Counted from the stretch's first letter, positions 23,553 through 31,321 are shown. The stretch: 42,106 nt of DNA from Patescibacteria group bacterium (GCA_016938835.1 JAFGTW010000013.1:1-42106); one strand, 5' to 3'. Numbers and translations: made by a program. The notes: generated by a model from the letters alone, not told the origin.

Positions 23553-24730
23553 ACAGAAAATCACCATTCTATCTGAACCACAAAAAAAACTTAGCCCTAC
23601 TTTATCTTTTAGGAACTATTTTGGCGGTAGCCAATGCTTTACCAGCTTATATTCAATCAAACTTTTTAGGGACAATGTTTTCTTTGTCCTGGATCAGCAT
23701 TTTTTTCGCTGTTGCCAATTTAGTCACCATTATTACCATTTTATTCTTTCCTCGACTAATTAAAAAGCTTGGAAATATTATAACAACGGAGGCGGTTTTA
23801 GTAGTTTTTATTTTATCTCTATTAGGAATGAGCTTCTTTACTAACCCAATTGCTATCTTTCTTGTTTTTCTGTTACTTAATATATCCAGTAACCTAATTT
23901 GGATTAATATGGATATACTAGTTGAAAATTTTTCTGAAAATGCTACCACCGGCTTAACAAGAACTATTTATTTTACAGCTATTAATCTTGGCTGGATTAT
24001 TGCGCCAACTTTATCTAGTTATATTATTAATAATGCTGGCTATTACTGGGTTTTTATCGCTGCCGCTGTCTGTTTAATCCCATTTCTCGTTATCTTAATT
24101 AAAAATAGAGCCCTTATTAAATGTACGGAAAATTATAAAATAAAAACAATTAAACAATCATTCCGCGCCTTGTGGAATGATCGTAATCTACGAGGAATAT
24201 TTTTTATCGCCTTTTTATTAAATATTTTCTTTAGCAGTGCTGTTGTTTATATCCCTATTTATCTTCATCAAAGCCTTGGCTTTGAATGGTCAACTCTCGG
24301 TATTATGTTTTCCGTAATGCTTTTACCTTTTATCATCTTTGAAATTCCGGCTGGCTGGCTAGCTGATAAGTATTGGGGAGAAAAAGAACTTTTAACTACT
24401 GGAATAAGTATTATAATTTTAGCTCTTTTTCTATTTTTTATCGTAAAAGAGCCTAATGCTTGGATCTGGGGAGGAATGTTATTTTTTAGTCGTGTCGGAG
24501 CCTCTTTAGTTGAATCTATGAGAGAAACATATTTTTTCAAAATTGTTGACGCTGAGGATGTGAGCTATATTAATTTTTTCCGCATCACTGGACCATTAGG
24601 ATACTTAATTGGCACAGTTTTAGCTGGTATAATGATTATTTTTTACCCACTTAAATACCTTTTTCTCTTTGTAGCCATACTTATGACTTCTGCCTATATT
24701 TTTATCTATACTCTTAAAGATACTAAATAA
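23549..24730 (+). CDS. MFS-type transporter
   Basis: A 393-residue integral membrane protein with about 12 hydrophobic segments in two halves, a charged cytoplasmic middle ('KNRALIKCTENYKIKTIKQS', about 187-206) and the typical loop 'PAGWLADKYWGEK' between helices 8 and 9, the second-half MFS signature. The substrate cannot be read. It overlaps lgt by 4 bp, so they are co-translated; tRNA-Gly follows with its own promoter. Confidence 0.8.
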   Translation: MNRKSPFYLNHKKNLALLYLLGTILAVANALPAYIQSNFLGTMFSLSWISIFFAVANLVTIITILFFPRLIKKLGNIITTEAVLVVFILSLLGMSFFTNPIAIFLVFLLLNISSNLIWINMDILVENFSENATTGLTRTIYFTAINLGWIIAPTLSSYIINNAGYYWVFIAAAVCLIPFLVILIKNRALIKCTENYKIKTIKQSFRALWNDRNLRGIFFIAFLLNIFFSSAVVYIPIYLHQSLGFEWSTLGIMFSVMLLPFIIFEIPAGWLADKYWGEKELLTTGISIIILALFLFFIVKEPNAWIWGGMLFFSRVGASLVESMRETYFFKIVDAEDVSYINFFRITGPLGYLIGTVLAGIMIIFYPLKYLFLFVAILMTSAYIFIYTLKDTK

Positions 24731-24734
24731 ACAT

Positions 24735-24763
24735 TTGACGATTTACTAATAATAACTTAAAAT
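24735..24763 (+). promoter_or_regulatory. tRNA-Gly promoter
   Basis: TTGACG (24735-24740), 17-bp spacer, TAAAAT (24758-24763); the mature tRNA starts 14 bp after the -10 box. Confidence 0.8.
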
Positions 24764-24776
24764 AATTTCAGCTGTT

Positions 24777-24851
24777 GCGGGTATCGTATAATGGCTTTTA
24801 TGTCAGCCTTCCAAGCTGAAGATGGGGGTTCGATTCCCCCTACCCGCTCCA
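24777..24851 (+). tRNA. tRNA-Gly (anticodon TCC), CCA encoded
   Basis: Acceptor GCGGGTA/TACCCGC, anticodon stem TCAGC/GCTGA with loop CTTCCAA, T-arm GGGGGTTCGATTCCCCC. Discriminator T, then CCA in the DNA, one of only two tRNAs in the window with encoded CCA. Confidence 0.95.
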
Positions 24852-24856
24852 ATCAT

Positions 24857-24882
24857 AAAAACAGGCTTTTTAGCCTGTTTTT
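24857..24882 (+). terminator. Terminator after tRNA-Gly
   Basis: AAAAACAGGCT (24857-24867) pairs with AGCCTGTTTTT (24872-24882) across TTTT. Confidence 0.88.
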
Positions 24883-24958
24883 ATTTTTAAATTATTATTG
24901 TTATAATTTAACATGGTTATTTTATTTCTAAAATAGTAATAATTAATATTAACAATAT

Positions 24959-25279
24959 ATGATTAATTGGATTATCCCTTTATCATTGCTAATTATTTTT
25001 GAGGCGTTAGCTGATATTTTTGCAAAAAATTGGTCTTTACAAAAATATACCTGGCTGGCTATAGTTAGTCTTTCTTTATATTTAATAGCCAATTCTTTTT
25101 GGCTGTTTGCTCTAAAAAATGGCGCAGGTTTAAGTAGGGGGGCAATTGTTTTTTCAGTGGCCTCAGCTATTATTGCTATTTTATTAGGAGTTATATTTTA
25201 TAAGGAACCTGTTAGTAAACTGCAATTAATTGGTTTTTTTATTGGGCTTATTTCATTGATTTTGATTTTTTGGGAATAA
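24959..25279 (+). CDS. EamA/SMR-like small membrane transporter subunit
   Basis: A 106-residue protein with four hydrophobic helices. The last two read 'GAIVFSVASAIIAILLGVIF' and 'QLIGFFIGLISLILIFWE', with the 'YKEPVSK' link found in EamA/DMT half-transporters. It has half the length of a DMT transporter, so it probably dimerises. Substrate unknown. It begins at ATATATG without a Shine-Dalgarno. Confidence 0.72.
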   Translation: MINWIIPLSLLIIFEALADIFAKNWSLQKYTWLAIVSLSLYLIANSFWLFALKNGAGLSRGAIVFSVASAIIAILLGVIFYKEPVSKLQLIGFFIGLISLILIFWE

Positions 25280-25393
25280 TAAATAACTACTTTCTGAACT
25301 AGAAGTGAGTTGTTAATTCAATGACAACACTAGCGAATAAATATCAGGAAATTCTCCCTAATCCAAGTTTTTATGCATTAATTATAGTAAAAC

Positions 25394-25419
25394 AAAACAA
25401 GCCTGTCTGGGCTTGTTTT
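25394..25419. terminator. Terminator of the polysaccharide operon
   Basis: AAAACAAGCC (25394-25403), TGTCTG loop, GGCTTGTTTT (25410-25419). It lies between the EamA-like gene and the minus-strand GT2 gene and can serve both. Confidence 0.85.
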
Positions 25420-25438
25420 TATAAACATTTTTAATATA

Positions 25439-26140
25439 TTAATACTTACCAAATTCATAATTCACTATCTTCTTACGTATTGGCCCTTTAACTAAAAAGT
25501 AAACACCACCCTTAAACCATTTCCATAAAACCCTAATAACCCCTTCCTTCTCTAAGCGCCGAACAGAAAAATATAAAAAACTTGATTTAATCATACGATA
25601 ACGTCCAAGTTTAGCTAAACGATTAATATAATCATAATCTTCAGCGATAAAAATACTTTCATCAAAACCTTTAATCTGATTATGTTTTATTTTTGAAGCC
25701 AAGATGCCTACTCCAACTGAAGCTGGAAAAAAATACTGTCCCAGCCAACAAGTACCATGATAAAAAAATTCAAATAATCGATAAATAAACTTCTTAGAAT
25801 TAAAATTTAAATAAAACCCGGCCACACTTAAATTTCTCTGCTTAAATTCAAAATACATCTTTTCTAAACTATTATTAGGCAGTTCAGTATCAGCATCTAA
25901 AAACAAAAGAGTATCGCCTTTAGCAACATTAGCCCCATTATTTCTTTGCCGAGCTGGAGATTTTTTTTCATCACTAATAAAAATACAGCCCTCTGTTAAA
26001 GCAATTTCCTTCGTTTTATCTTGAGAGCTGCCATCAGAAACAATTATTTCATAATCAGAAAAATTTTGCTTTTTTATATCCTGTAAAAGTTTGGGTAAAT
26101 ATTTCTCCTCATTTAAAGTTGGGATTATTATTGATAACAT
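25439..26140 (-). CDS. Glycosyltransferase family 2
   Basis: This 233-residue GT-A fold enzyme begins 'MLSIIIPTLNEEKYLPKLL'. It has 'IIVSDGSSQDKT' and the metal-binding 'LLFLDADTELP' (D-x-D), followed by 'NRLAKLGRYRMI'. It is of the TIGR04283/dolichol-phosphate mannosyltransferase-like small type. The nucleotide sugar is unknown. It is the last gene of a four-gene minus-strand operon; 3 bp separate it from the glycosidase-like gene. Confidence 0.87.
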   Translation of the reverse strand: MLSIIIPTLNEEKYLPKLLQDIKKQNFSDYEIIVSDGSSQDKTKEIALTEGCIFISDEKKSPARQRNNGANVAKGDTLLFLDADTELPNNSLEKMYFEFKQRNLSVAGFYLNFNSKKFIYRLFEFFYHGTCWLGQYFFPASVGVGILASKIKHNQIKGFDESIFIAEDYDYINRLAKLGRYRMIKSSFLYFSVRRLEKEGVIRVLWKWFKGGVYFLVKGPIRKKIVNYEFGKY

Positions 26141-26143
26141 AAT

Positions 26144-27145
26144 TTAAAATATTGTTTTGGCAAACAACCAAAAACTTTGGTCGTCATGTTTATACTGCCA
26201 ATACCACCATTCAACTCCCCAAAGATAAGCTTTATTAAACTTCGTGTCAATGGCGTACTGAATATTTTCTTTAAATTGCTTAACATCAAAAGAATATTGA
26301 GCTTCATTTTTAGATAAATATATAATTTTTCCTTGAGGAACCCAAGGCTCAGCTTGAAGTTCAATAATTATTCTTTTATCAGAAGAAATTCCAGCAAACC
26401 ACGCTTTAACCCGATAAAACCAGGCAGGAATTGGATATTTCATATAACCAACAACTGGGTTCCAAATAACCCGATACATGGTAGTACCAAAAATATCACC
26501 ATACTTTGCTTCCTTAAGCCATAAATTTAATTCTCCAGGACCAGATACAATAACCGGTCTTTTATCAAGAGACTTGATTAATGCTACTTCCTTAGCAAAA
26601 AAAACTTCATCGCTAGGAGGGCAAATACCAAAAGTATTTAAAAATGGTTCATTTTCTATCTGCCAAAACTTAACAGAAGAATTATCTTTATAACGATTAA
26701 TTGTTTTCTCTAACATTTTTAAAGTATCCTCTTGAATATTTTCAATGTTTTCGGAATTAGTCCAATGAGGAGCATGGCATTCCGGCCAACGAGGCAAACG
26801 CCAACCAACATTAATAACAAAATTTACATTTCTCTTTGCTCCCTCAGTTAGCATGAAATCATAATCACTATAATCAAATACCCCCTTATTTTTTTCAATT
26901 TCATCCCAATATATAGGCAATCTAATATTTTTAACCTTTAAATCATCTAAAACTGCCAAATAAATCTCCTGCCAATTTAAACCAATTTCATCAGCATATT
27001 TTTTTGAAAAAGTTACTCCAAAATATTCTGAATTTTTTTCAATTTGAATTTCATTCTTCCTGGTATTAAATATTCTAGTAAATATCGCCAGGCTAATAAT
27101 AAAAACAATTAAAACTAACCCAAATATTTTGTAAGATAGCTTCAT
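26144..27145 (-). CDS. Membrane-anchored glycoside-hydrolase-like TIM-barrel protein
   Basis: This 333-residue protein has an N-terminal membrane anchor (about 5-25, 'IFGLVLIVFIISLAIF') and an outer domain resembling clan GH-A glycosidases. Visible features are 'IRLPIYWDEIEKNKGVFDYS' (strand/helix typical of the barrel), 'FWQIENEPF' (candidate acid/base Glu near 165) and 'IIIELQAEPW' (candidate nucleophile Glu near 262). Spacing of about 97 residues between the two Glu fits. The substrate is probably a polysaccharide made by the same operon. It overlaps the DMT transporter gene by 4 bp. Confidence 0.75.
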   Translation of the reverse strand: MKLSYKIFGLVLIVFIISLAIFTRIFNTRKNEIQIEKNSEYFGVTFSKKYADEIGLNWQEIYLAVLDDLKVKNIRLPIYWDEIEKNKGVFDYSDYDFMLTEGAKRNVNFVINVGWRLPRWPECHAPHWTNSENIENIQEDTLKMLEKTINRYKDNSSVKFWQIENEPFLNTFGICPPSDEVFFAKEVALIKSLDKRPVIVSGPGELNLWLKEAKYGDIFGTTMYRVIWNPVVGYMKYPIPAWFYRVKAWFAGISSDKRIIIELQAEPWVPQGKIIYLSKNEAQYSFDVKQFKENIQYAIDTKFNKAYLWGVEWWYWQYKHDDQSFWLFAKTIF

Positions 27146-28083
27146 AAAAATAGAAAATAAATACCACTGCTAATTAAAACAACTGCAATAGCTTTTTGAA
27201 TTAATACTCGCCAAGAAATATCTTCTTTTAATATTTTTGGTGCCAATAAAGATAAAATTACACCTAAAATTATTATCCAAGCATACTGCACTCCTTGTAA
27301 TGCATTTACTAAGGCAACTGGACCCAAATAAATAGCATAATTTTGTAAGACAAAGCCAATTGATCCTAAAACTTGATTGCCTGCGACCAAACTTTGATTC
27401 TTTTTTCGACTAGGCTTGTGTTTAAATAAATCTTTAATTTCTCTCCTAGCCCGAGGTGAGAATAAAATAAAAGCGGCGGCCACAGCAGCACCTAATCTAA
27501 TCCAAAGAAAAGCACTTAAAAAATTTTGTTGTTCATAAGCAAGCTTAGTTCCAATAAAATAAAGGGCATAAGTAAACCCTGAGGCAAGAGCAAGTATTAC
27601 ACTATGACTTGAATATTTTTGTTTTAAATTAATAGAAGTAAATATATTATCCCAAAACCCTAATCTATGTTTAGGAAGAAAGGCAACTACAGCTACTCCT
27701 AATATCAAAAGAATAATTGCTATCAACTGACTGAAACTAAATTGATCCCCTAAAATAAAATAAGATAAGGGCAAAGAAAAAATAGGTGTTGACCCACCTA
27801 TAATAACAACAGCTCTTGAAGCTTCGCCACGACGAAGAGATGCATATAAAAACAATAAAGCGGTCGCAAAAAGAAAGCCTAAAAATAAATTAAAAACTAA
27901 AACACTAAAACCAGGCCAGGTTAAAAACCAAGGAGCAATAAGAAATACAACCAAACCCATGACACAGGCGATAAAAGTATAGGCACGAGCGCTACCTAAA
28001 ACTTTTTCTACTAAATATTTATCAATTAAATTAGCAATCGCCAATAAAAAATATGAAACTAAAGCAACAACAAACCAACTCAT
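27142..28083 (-). CDS. EamA/DMT-superfamily transporter
   Basis: A 313-residue protein with about ten membrane helices in two EamA halves. The first half has 'RRGEASRAVVIIGGSTPIFS', 'LPLSYFILGDQFSFSQLIAI'; the second 'NYAIYLGPVALVNALQGVQY'. A basic cytoplasmic loop ('RRARREIKDLFKHKPSRKK' type) lies between them. Such transporters export small metabolites or lipid-linked sugars. It sits 3 bp after the GT-B gene and overlaps the glycosidase gene, so it is likely part of one glycan pathway. Confidence 0.8.
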   Translation of the reverse strand: MSWFVVALVSYFLLAIANLIDKYLVEKVLGSARAYTFIACVMGLVVFLIAPWFLTWPGFSVLVFNLFLGFLFATALLFLYASLRRGEASRAVVIIGGSTPIFSLPLSYFILGDQFSFSQLIAIILLILGVAVVAFLPKHRLGFWDNIFTSINLKQKYSSHSVILALASGFTYALYFIGTKLAYEQQNFLSAFLWIRLGAAVAAAFILFSPRARREIKDLFKHKPSRKKNQSLVAGNQVLGSIGFVLQNYAIYLGPVALVNALQGVQYAWIIILGVILSLLAPKILKEDISWRVLIQKAIAVVLISSGIYFLFL

Positions 28084-28086
28084 AAA

Positions 28087-29367
28087 TTAATCTTTTAATA
28101 ATATTTGTTTTTCAATATTTTCGACTCCTTTACGCTCAGCGTATAAATAAGCATTGATACTCGCTTTTGCTAGGCGTCCATCATTTATCCAGTCAAACAA
28201 CCACTCGTCTACATATTCTGGATTTAAACTATCTAGCCCTGCTCCAATCGAAATTAACCATTCACGATTAAAAACCTCTTGCGACCCTAAAGGTTCAGAT
28301 ATTATAATTGGCAAACCTAAACCAGTATAAAAACTTAATTCCGATGGCTTTGTCCATAATATATCTGTATTTTCAAGACATAAATTAAATAAGCGAAAAT
28401 ATTCAGCTTTTTGTGGATGATAAATTATCTCAATCGCCAAATTATTCTGTAATTTTAATTCTTTTAAAAATCTATTAAAATAATTGTAAACATCTAGACG
28501 ACTACCCGCGATCAAATTTAATTTTACTTTACCAGCCTCTAAACTTTTCTGTAATTTTCTAACAATCACAGCTGCAATTTCTCTCTGAGCACCAGCTCCG
28601 CCCACAGCAAAAGTAATATTAACTATTTTTTTATCCTCATTTATCTCTTTATTTTCATTAATTTTAAAATTTAAATTACTTTTATCTATTACATTTAATG
28701 GATCAAGATTTAGTAATCTTTGGCTCATGCTTTTAATAAGAACTTCTTCATTATCGCCTATATTTTCTAAAGGCAAGGGAAATCCAGTAATAAAAATGTT
28801 TTTTTCATTAACACCATACATCATTAACCTTTTTTTAACTCTTTTGTTTGGAGCAAAATATTTAATCCGACTTGTTTCTGGGTTTATTGGCGCCCAAGCA
28901 CGAGAAATATCAGCATCACAAACTATACAATAAATATCACCTTTATAATTATAATATTCAGCAGCATAAGCAGCTACAAAAAAAGAGGTAACGAAAGGTA
29001 AAGGATTTAAATTTAATTCTTCAATTAATTTTTGCCCAACTCCTTTTTTTACTGCCTTAAAAAATAATTTTTGTTGAAAACTTTGTGCATTTAAATTTCT
29101 TTGAGGATAAAAATTTTCAATTCTTTGAAAATAATCCATTATTTGAAATACCCAATCACCTAGTAAAGGGATTTTTTTAAAATATGAAATTTTTTCGTAG
29201 GCCTTTTTACTATTCAACCAATATTTTTTTTCCCAATCTGCAATATTTCTATAATCATTAAGATTAATTACACCCTCTTGACTGAACTGTATTAAAGGAT
29301 AGACAGCCCTTTGGTGTCCATAGCCCATATCAGCTGCAATTAAATGTATTTTATTATTAGTATTCAT
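28087..29367 (-). CDS. GT-B-fold glycosyltransferase-like protein
   Basis: This 426-residue protein has an N-terminal 'LIAADMGYGHQRAVYPLI', like the G-x-GH loop of MGDG synthase/MurG-type enzymes. Then come 'YCIVCDADISRAWAP', 'KNIFITGFPLPLEN' (a central motif of such enzymes) and 'ITFAVGGAGAQREIAA' at the start of the second Rossmann half. The acceptor-side 'TKPSELSFYTGLGLPIII' resembles the donor-binding region. The family assignment is by pattern only. It is the first gene of the four-gene operon. Confidence 0.68.
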   Translation of the reverse strand: MNTNNKIHLIAADMGYGHQRAVYPLIQFSQEGVINLNDYRNIADWEKKYWLNSKKAYEKISYFKKIPLLGDWVFQIMDYFQRIENFYPQRNLNAQSFQQKLFFKAVKKGVGQKLIEELNLNPLPFVTSFFVAAYAAEYYNYKGDIYCIVCDADISRAWAPINPETSRIKYFAPNKRVKKRLMMYGVNEKNIFITGFPLPLENIGDNEEVLIKSMSQRLLNLDPLNVIDKSNLNFKINENKEINEDKKIVNITFAVGGAGAQREIAAVIVRKLQKSLEAGKVKLNLIAGSRLDVYNYFNRFLKELKLQNNLAIEIIYHPQKAEYFRLFNLCLENTDILWTKPSELSFYTGLGLPIIISEPLGSQEVFNREWLISIGAGLDSLNPEYVDEWLFDWINDGRLAKASINAYLYAERKGVENIEKQILLKD

Positions 29368-29386
29368 ATAATTATATTACAGTTTT

Positions 29387-29415
29387 ATTATACTATAAAA
29401 AAATAGCCCCTGAAA
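29387..29415 (-). promoter_or_regulatory. Possible promoter of the polysaccharide operon
   Basis: On the minus strand TATAAT (29392-29387) lies about 20 nt before the start codon, with a weak -35 (TTTCAG) inside the trxB terminator loop. Confidence 0.4.
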
Positions 29416-29424
29416 GAGCTATTT
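29398..29424 (-). terminator. trxB terminator
   Basis: AAATAGC (29401-29407) pairs with GCTATTT (29418-29424). On the minus strand the hairpin runs into a T-rich stretch. Confidence 0.7.
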
Positions 29425-29443
29425 TAATTTAATTTTATACTAT

Positions 29444-30376
29444 TTATTTTGATGTAACTTGGATTGGTTTATCCGCCCCTTGAATAAATTGATAAGCCGA
29501 CAAGGCGGCTACAGTTGCTTGCCCTATCGCGATAGTAATTTGTTTAAATTCACTACTAACAACATCACCGGCAGCAAATAATCCTGGAGTTTTAGTTGAC
29601 TGTTTTTCATCAACTAATATTTGAGACTTATCGTCGCGCTCAACAAAATCACCAACTAAATCGGTGTTAGCAATCCTTCCTATTTCAATAAAAATTCCAT
29701 CAAGATCGAGTTCAATTAAATTATTTTCTGAATCTTTATACTTAATTTTTTCGACTTTTGTTTCACCAACTATAGCCTCAATGCCTGCATTAGTAATAAT
29801 TTCAATATTTTCCCGCGATTTCACTTCTTCAACTAAAGAATCAAAAGCTTTAAATGTATTTCCTCTAACAATTAAATAAACCTTTGCTGCAATTTTTGAT
29901 AAAACCTCAGCAGCATCAAAAGCGGAATTACCACTTCCAATGACTGCCACTTGCTTACCCCGATATAAGGGTCCATCACAATTAGCACAATATGAAACAC
30001 CTCTTCCGCTTAATTCAATTTCCCCAGGAACAGCTAAACGACGAGGAGCCAAACCCATAGCAACAATAACCGTTTTAGACTCATATTCCTCTTTCTCTGT
30101 ATAAACAGTAAAGTTTCCGTTTTCCTTTCTTTCTATTCTTTTTACTTCTGTTGTTTTAATTTCTGCTCCAGAAGCAAGACCATGTTCAGTAAATTTAGTA
30201 ATAAAATCAAAATTACTAATATTAATAAAACCAGGATAATTTTCAATTTCTCCCGCCCAAACTATTTGACCACCAGCCTCTTTTCCGAGTATTAATGTTT
30301 TCATTTCTCTGCGGGCAGCGTAAATACCTGCTGTAATACCAGCTGGACCCTGACCGATTATTATAACATCGTACAT
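29444..30376 (-). CDS. trxB: Thioredoxin-disulfide reductase
   Basis: TrxB reduces thioredoxin with NADPH through FAD and a Cys pair. The 310-residue protein is of normal length. It has the FAD-binding 'IIGQGPAGITAGIYAARR', the redox motif CANC in 'SYCANCDGPLYRG' (about 130-140), the NADPH-binding 'VAVIGSGNSAFDAAE' and the C-terminal FAD segment 'TPGLFAAGDVVSSEFKQI'. CANC replaces the more common CATC, a mild change. No thioredoxin gene is in the window. The long AT-rich dyad array lies upstream of it. Confidence 0.93.
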   Translation of the reverse strand: MYDVIIIGQGPAGITAGIYAARREMKTLILGKEAGGQIVWAGEIENYPGFINISNFDFITKFTEHGLASGAEIKTTEVKRIERKENGNFTVYTEKEEYESKTVIVAMGLAPRRLAVPGEIELSGRGVSYCANCDGPLYRGKQVAVIGSGNSAFDAAEVLSKIAAKVYLIVRGNTFKAFDSLVEEVKSRENIEIITNAGIEAIVGETKVEKIKYKDSENNLIELDLDGIFIEIGRIANTDLVGDFVERDDKSQILVDEKQSTKTPGLFAAGDVVSSEFKQITIAIGQATVAALSAYQFIQGADKPIQVTSK

Positions 30377-30415
30377 AATAATTTAAAAAATTAATTTATA
30401 TTTTTAATTATTATA

Positions 30416-30444
30416 ATTATACATCACAATTTTTAAAAAGCAAA
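30416..30444 (-). promoter_or_regulatory. Probable trxB promoter
   Basis: On the minus strand TTTGCT (30444-30439), 17-bp spacer, TATAAT (30421-30416); expected start near 30410, about 35 nt before the ATG. The first dyad lies about 87 bp upstream of the -35 box, so the dyads are unlikely to be simple trxB operators. Confidence 0.5.
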
Positions 30445-30491
30445 CTTACTATATATACTTAATATTAGTAAAAATAAGCTCTAATTTAAAT

Positions 30492-30517
30492 ATATTATGC
30501 TAATATTAGCATAATAT
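30492..30517. repeat. Perfect 26-bp palindrome
   Basis: The segment reads the same on both strands (half-site ATATTATGCTAAT, centre between 30504 and 30505). It lies 13 bp before the first TGTTCT..AGAACA dyad. It could be a regulator site or a cruciform; there is no T run for a terminator. Confidence 0.8.
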
Positions 30518-30530
30518 GTTTTATACTAAG

Positions 30531-30546
30531 TGTTCTTCGTAGAACA
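30531..30546. repeat. Dyad copy 1
   Basis: TGTTCT-TCGT-AGAACA. The centre is the reverse complement of ACGA, so this copy is inverted relative to copies 2 and 7. Confidence 0.85.
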
Positions 30547-30649
30547 TTTTACAAAATAAGCAGGCAATTTATTATATAAAAATTTTTTAAAAAAATATTG
30601 TTCCCATTAAATGTATAAATAATAAGCCTATCTTTATACTATTTATTTT

Positions 30650-30665
30650 TGTTCTACGAAGAACA
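30650..30665. repeat. Dyad copy 2
   Basis: TGTTCT-ACGA-AGAACA; the flanks extend the symmetry to 18 bp (T...A). Confidence 0.85.
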
Positions 30666-30751
30666 AATATTGTTTAAATAAAAAAAATTAAATATTGATA
30701 ACCCCAGTTTTAGAATACTAAATAACTATAATGTTTAATTAAAAGAATGAA

Positions 30752-30767
30752 TGTTCTATAAAGAACA
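30752..30767. repeat. Dyad copy 3
   Basis: TGTTCT-ATAA-AGAACA; symmetric to 18 bp (A...T). Confidence 0.85.
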
Positions 30768-30853
30768 TTTACAAAAACTACTATTTATAAATAAAACAAT
30801 ATTAGTCATATATTTTTTTAAATTAATAATCATAAAACAAAATAAAATTTAAT

Positions 30854-30869
30854 TGTTCCACAAAGAACA
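30854..30869. repeat. Dyad copy 4 (one changed base)
   Basis: TGTTCC-ACAA-AGAACA. The left arm has C instead of T at position 6; it lies exactly 102 bp from copy 3. Confidence 0.8.
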
Positions 30870-30942
30870 ATAAATATTAAATCTATTTTAAATAATGATC
30901 TTATTTATTGTTTTAATTTAAAATATATACTAAAACAAAAAA

Positions 30943-30958
30943 TGTTCTACAAAGAACA
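30943..30958. repeat. Dyad copy 5
   Basis: TGTTCT-ACAA-AGAACA; symmetric to 20 bp (AA...TT). Confidence 0.85.
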
Positions 30959-31037
30959 TTAATTAATTCTAACTAACAGTTGTTTTATTAAAATATTATA
31001 ATATAAATTAATTATTTTTAAACCACAAAATATCGAA

Positions 31038-31053
31038 TGTTCTACAAAGAACA
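31038..31053. repeat. Dyad copy 6
   Basis: TGTTCT-ACAA-AGAACA; symmetric to 18 bp. Confidence 0.85.
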
Positions 31054-31111
31054 TATATTAAACCATATTTACAAGTAAATTTTACACTATATCTATAATA
31101 AAAATATTTAA

Positions 31112-31137
31112 AACAAAAAATCAGCCTAAGCTGATTT
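31112..31137 (-). terminator. Terminator of tRNA-Ala
   Basis: AAATCAGC (31118-31125), CTAA loop, GCTGATTT (31130-31137); on the minus strand it is followed by TTTTGTTT. It sits about where an extra dyad would fall if the ~95-bp rhythm continued. Confidence 0.85.
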
Positions 31138-31144
31138 ATATATG

Positions 31145-31218
31145 TGGACCATAAGGGACTTGAACCCTTGACCTCTTCCATGCCATGGAAGCGCTCTAGC
31201 CAACTGAGCTAATGGCCC
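31145..31218 (-). tRNA. tRNA-Ala (anticodon GGC)
   Basis: Acceptor GGGCCAT/ATGGTCC with one G-T pair, D-arm AGCTCAGTTGGCTAGAGC, anticodon stem CTTCC/GGAAG with loop ATGGCAT, T-arm AGGGTTCAAGTCCCT. CCA is not encoded. Confidence 0.95.
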
Positions 31219-31222
31219 AAAA

Positions 31223-31238
31223 TGTTCTACGAAGAACA
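31223..31238. repeat. Dyad copy 7, in the tRNA-Ala leader
   Basis: TGTTCT-ACGA-AGAACA, only 4 bp upstream of the mature tRNA-Ala 5' end and inside its predicted transcribed leader. It is the only copy beyond the AT-rich spacer. Confidence 0.85.
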
Positions 31239-31270
31239 CTAGCCTCTAAAATAATAATTAATAGTTATAA

Positions 31271-31299
31271 TTTATAACACTTTATTATATTTCTGTCAA
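31271..31299 (-). promoter_or_regulatory. tRNA-Ala promoter
   Basis: On the minus strand TTGACA (31299-31294), 17-bp spacer, TATAAA (31276-31271). The start should lie near 31264, giving a leader of about 45 nt that contains dyad copy 7. Confidence 0.8.
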
Positions 31300-31321
31300 T
31301 ACATACATCACATACATCATG

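Larger units (their letters stand above)
30531..31238. repeat. Array of seven TGTTCT-N4-AGAACA dyads (parS-like)
   Basis: Seven copies of a 16-bp dyad begin at 30531, 30650, 30752, 30854, 30943, 31038 and 31223, with steps of 119, 102, 102, 89, 95 and 185 bp. The arms are identical in six and have one change in one (30854). The centre varies: TCGT, ACGA, ATAA, ACAA, ACAA, ACAA, ACGA. The stretch 30377-31144 has no gene and is extremely AT-rich. Length, outer TGTT...AACA and the central AC agree with the ParB site parS (TGTTTCACGTGAAACA), but positions 5-6 and 11-12 are exchanged. The site is about 5 kb from oriC. I infer a centromere-like array for a divergent ParB-type protein. Confidence 0.75.

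Noticed and set aside
25321-25434. 37-codon frame (MTTLANKYQEIL...) between the EamA-like and GT2 genes
   Set aside because: It spans the terminator hairpin and has no promoter or ribosome site; probably chance.
30531-31053. Dyads as small terminators
   Set aside because: No T runs follow the stems, and no genes end among them.
30531-31238. Dyad array as a CRISPR
   Set aside because: The repeat is only 16 bp, the spacers vary from about 73 to 169 bp, and no cas gene is in the window.
30531-31238. Dyads as LexA/SOS boxes
   Set aside because: Gram-positive type boxes are GAAC-N4-GTTC; here the arms are in the opposite order (GTTC..GAAC), and none overlaps a repair-gene promoter.
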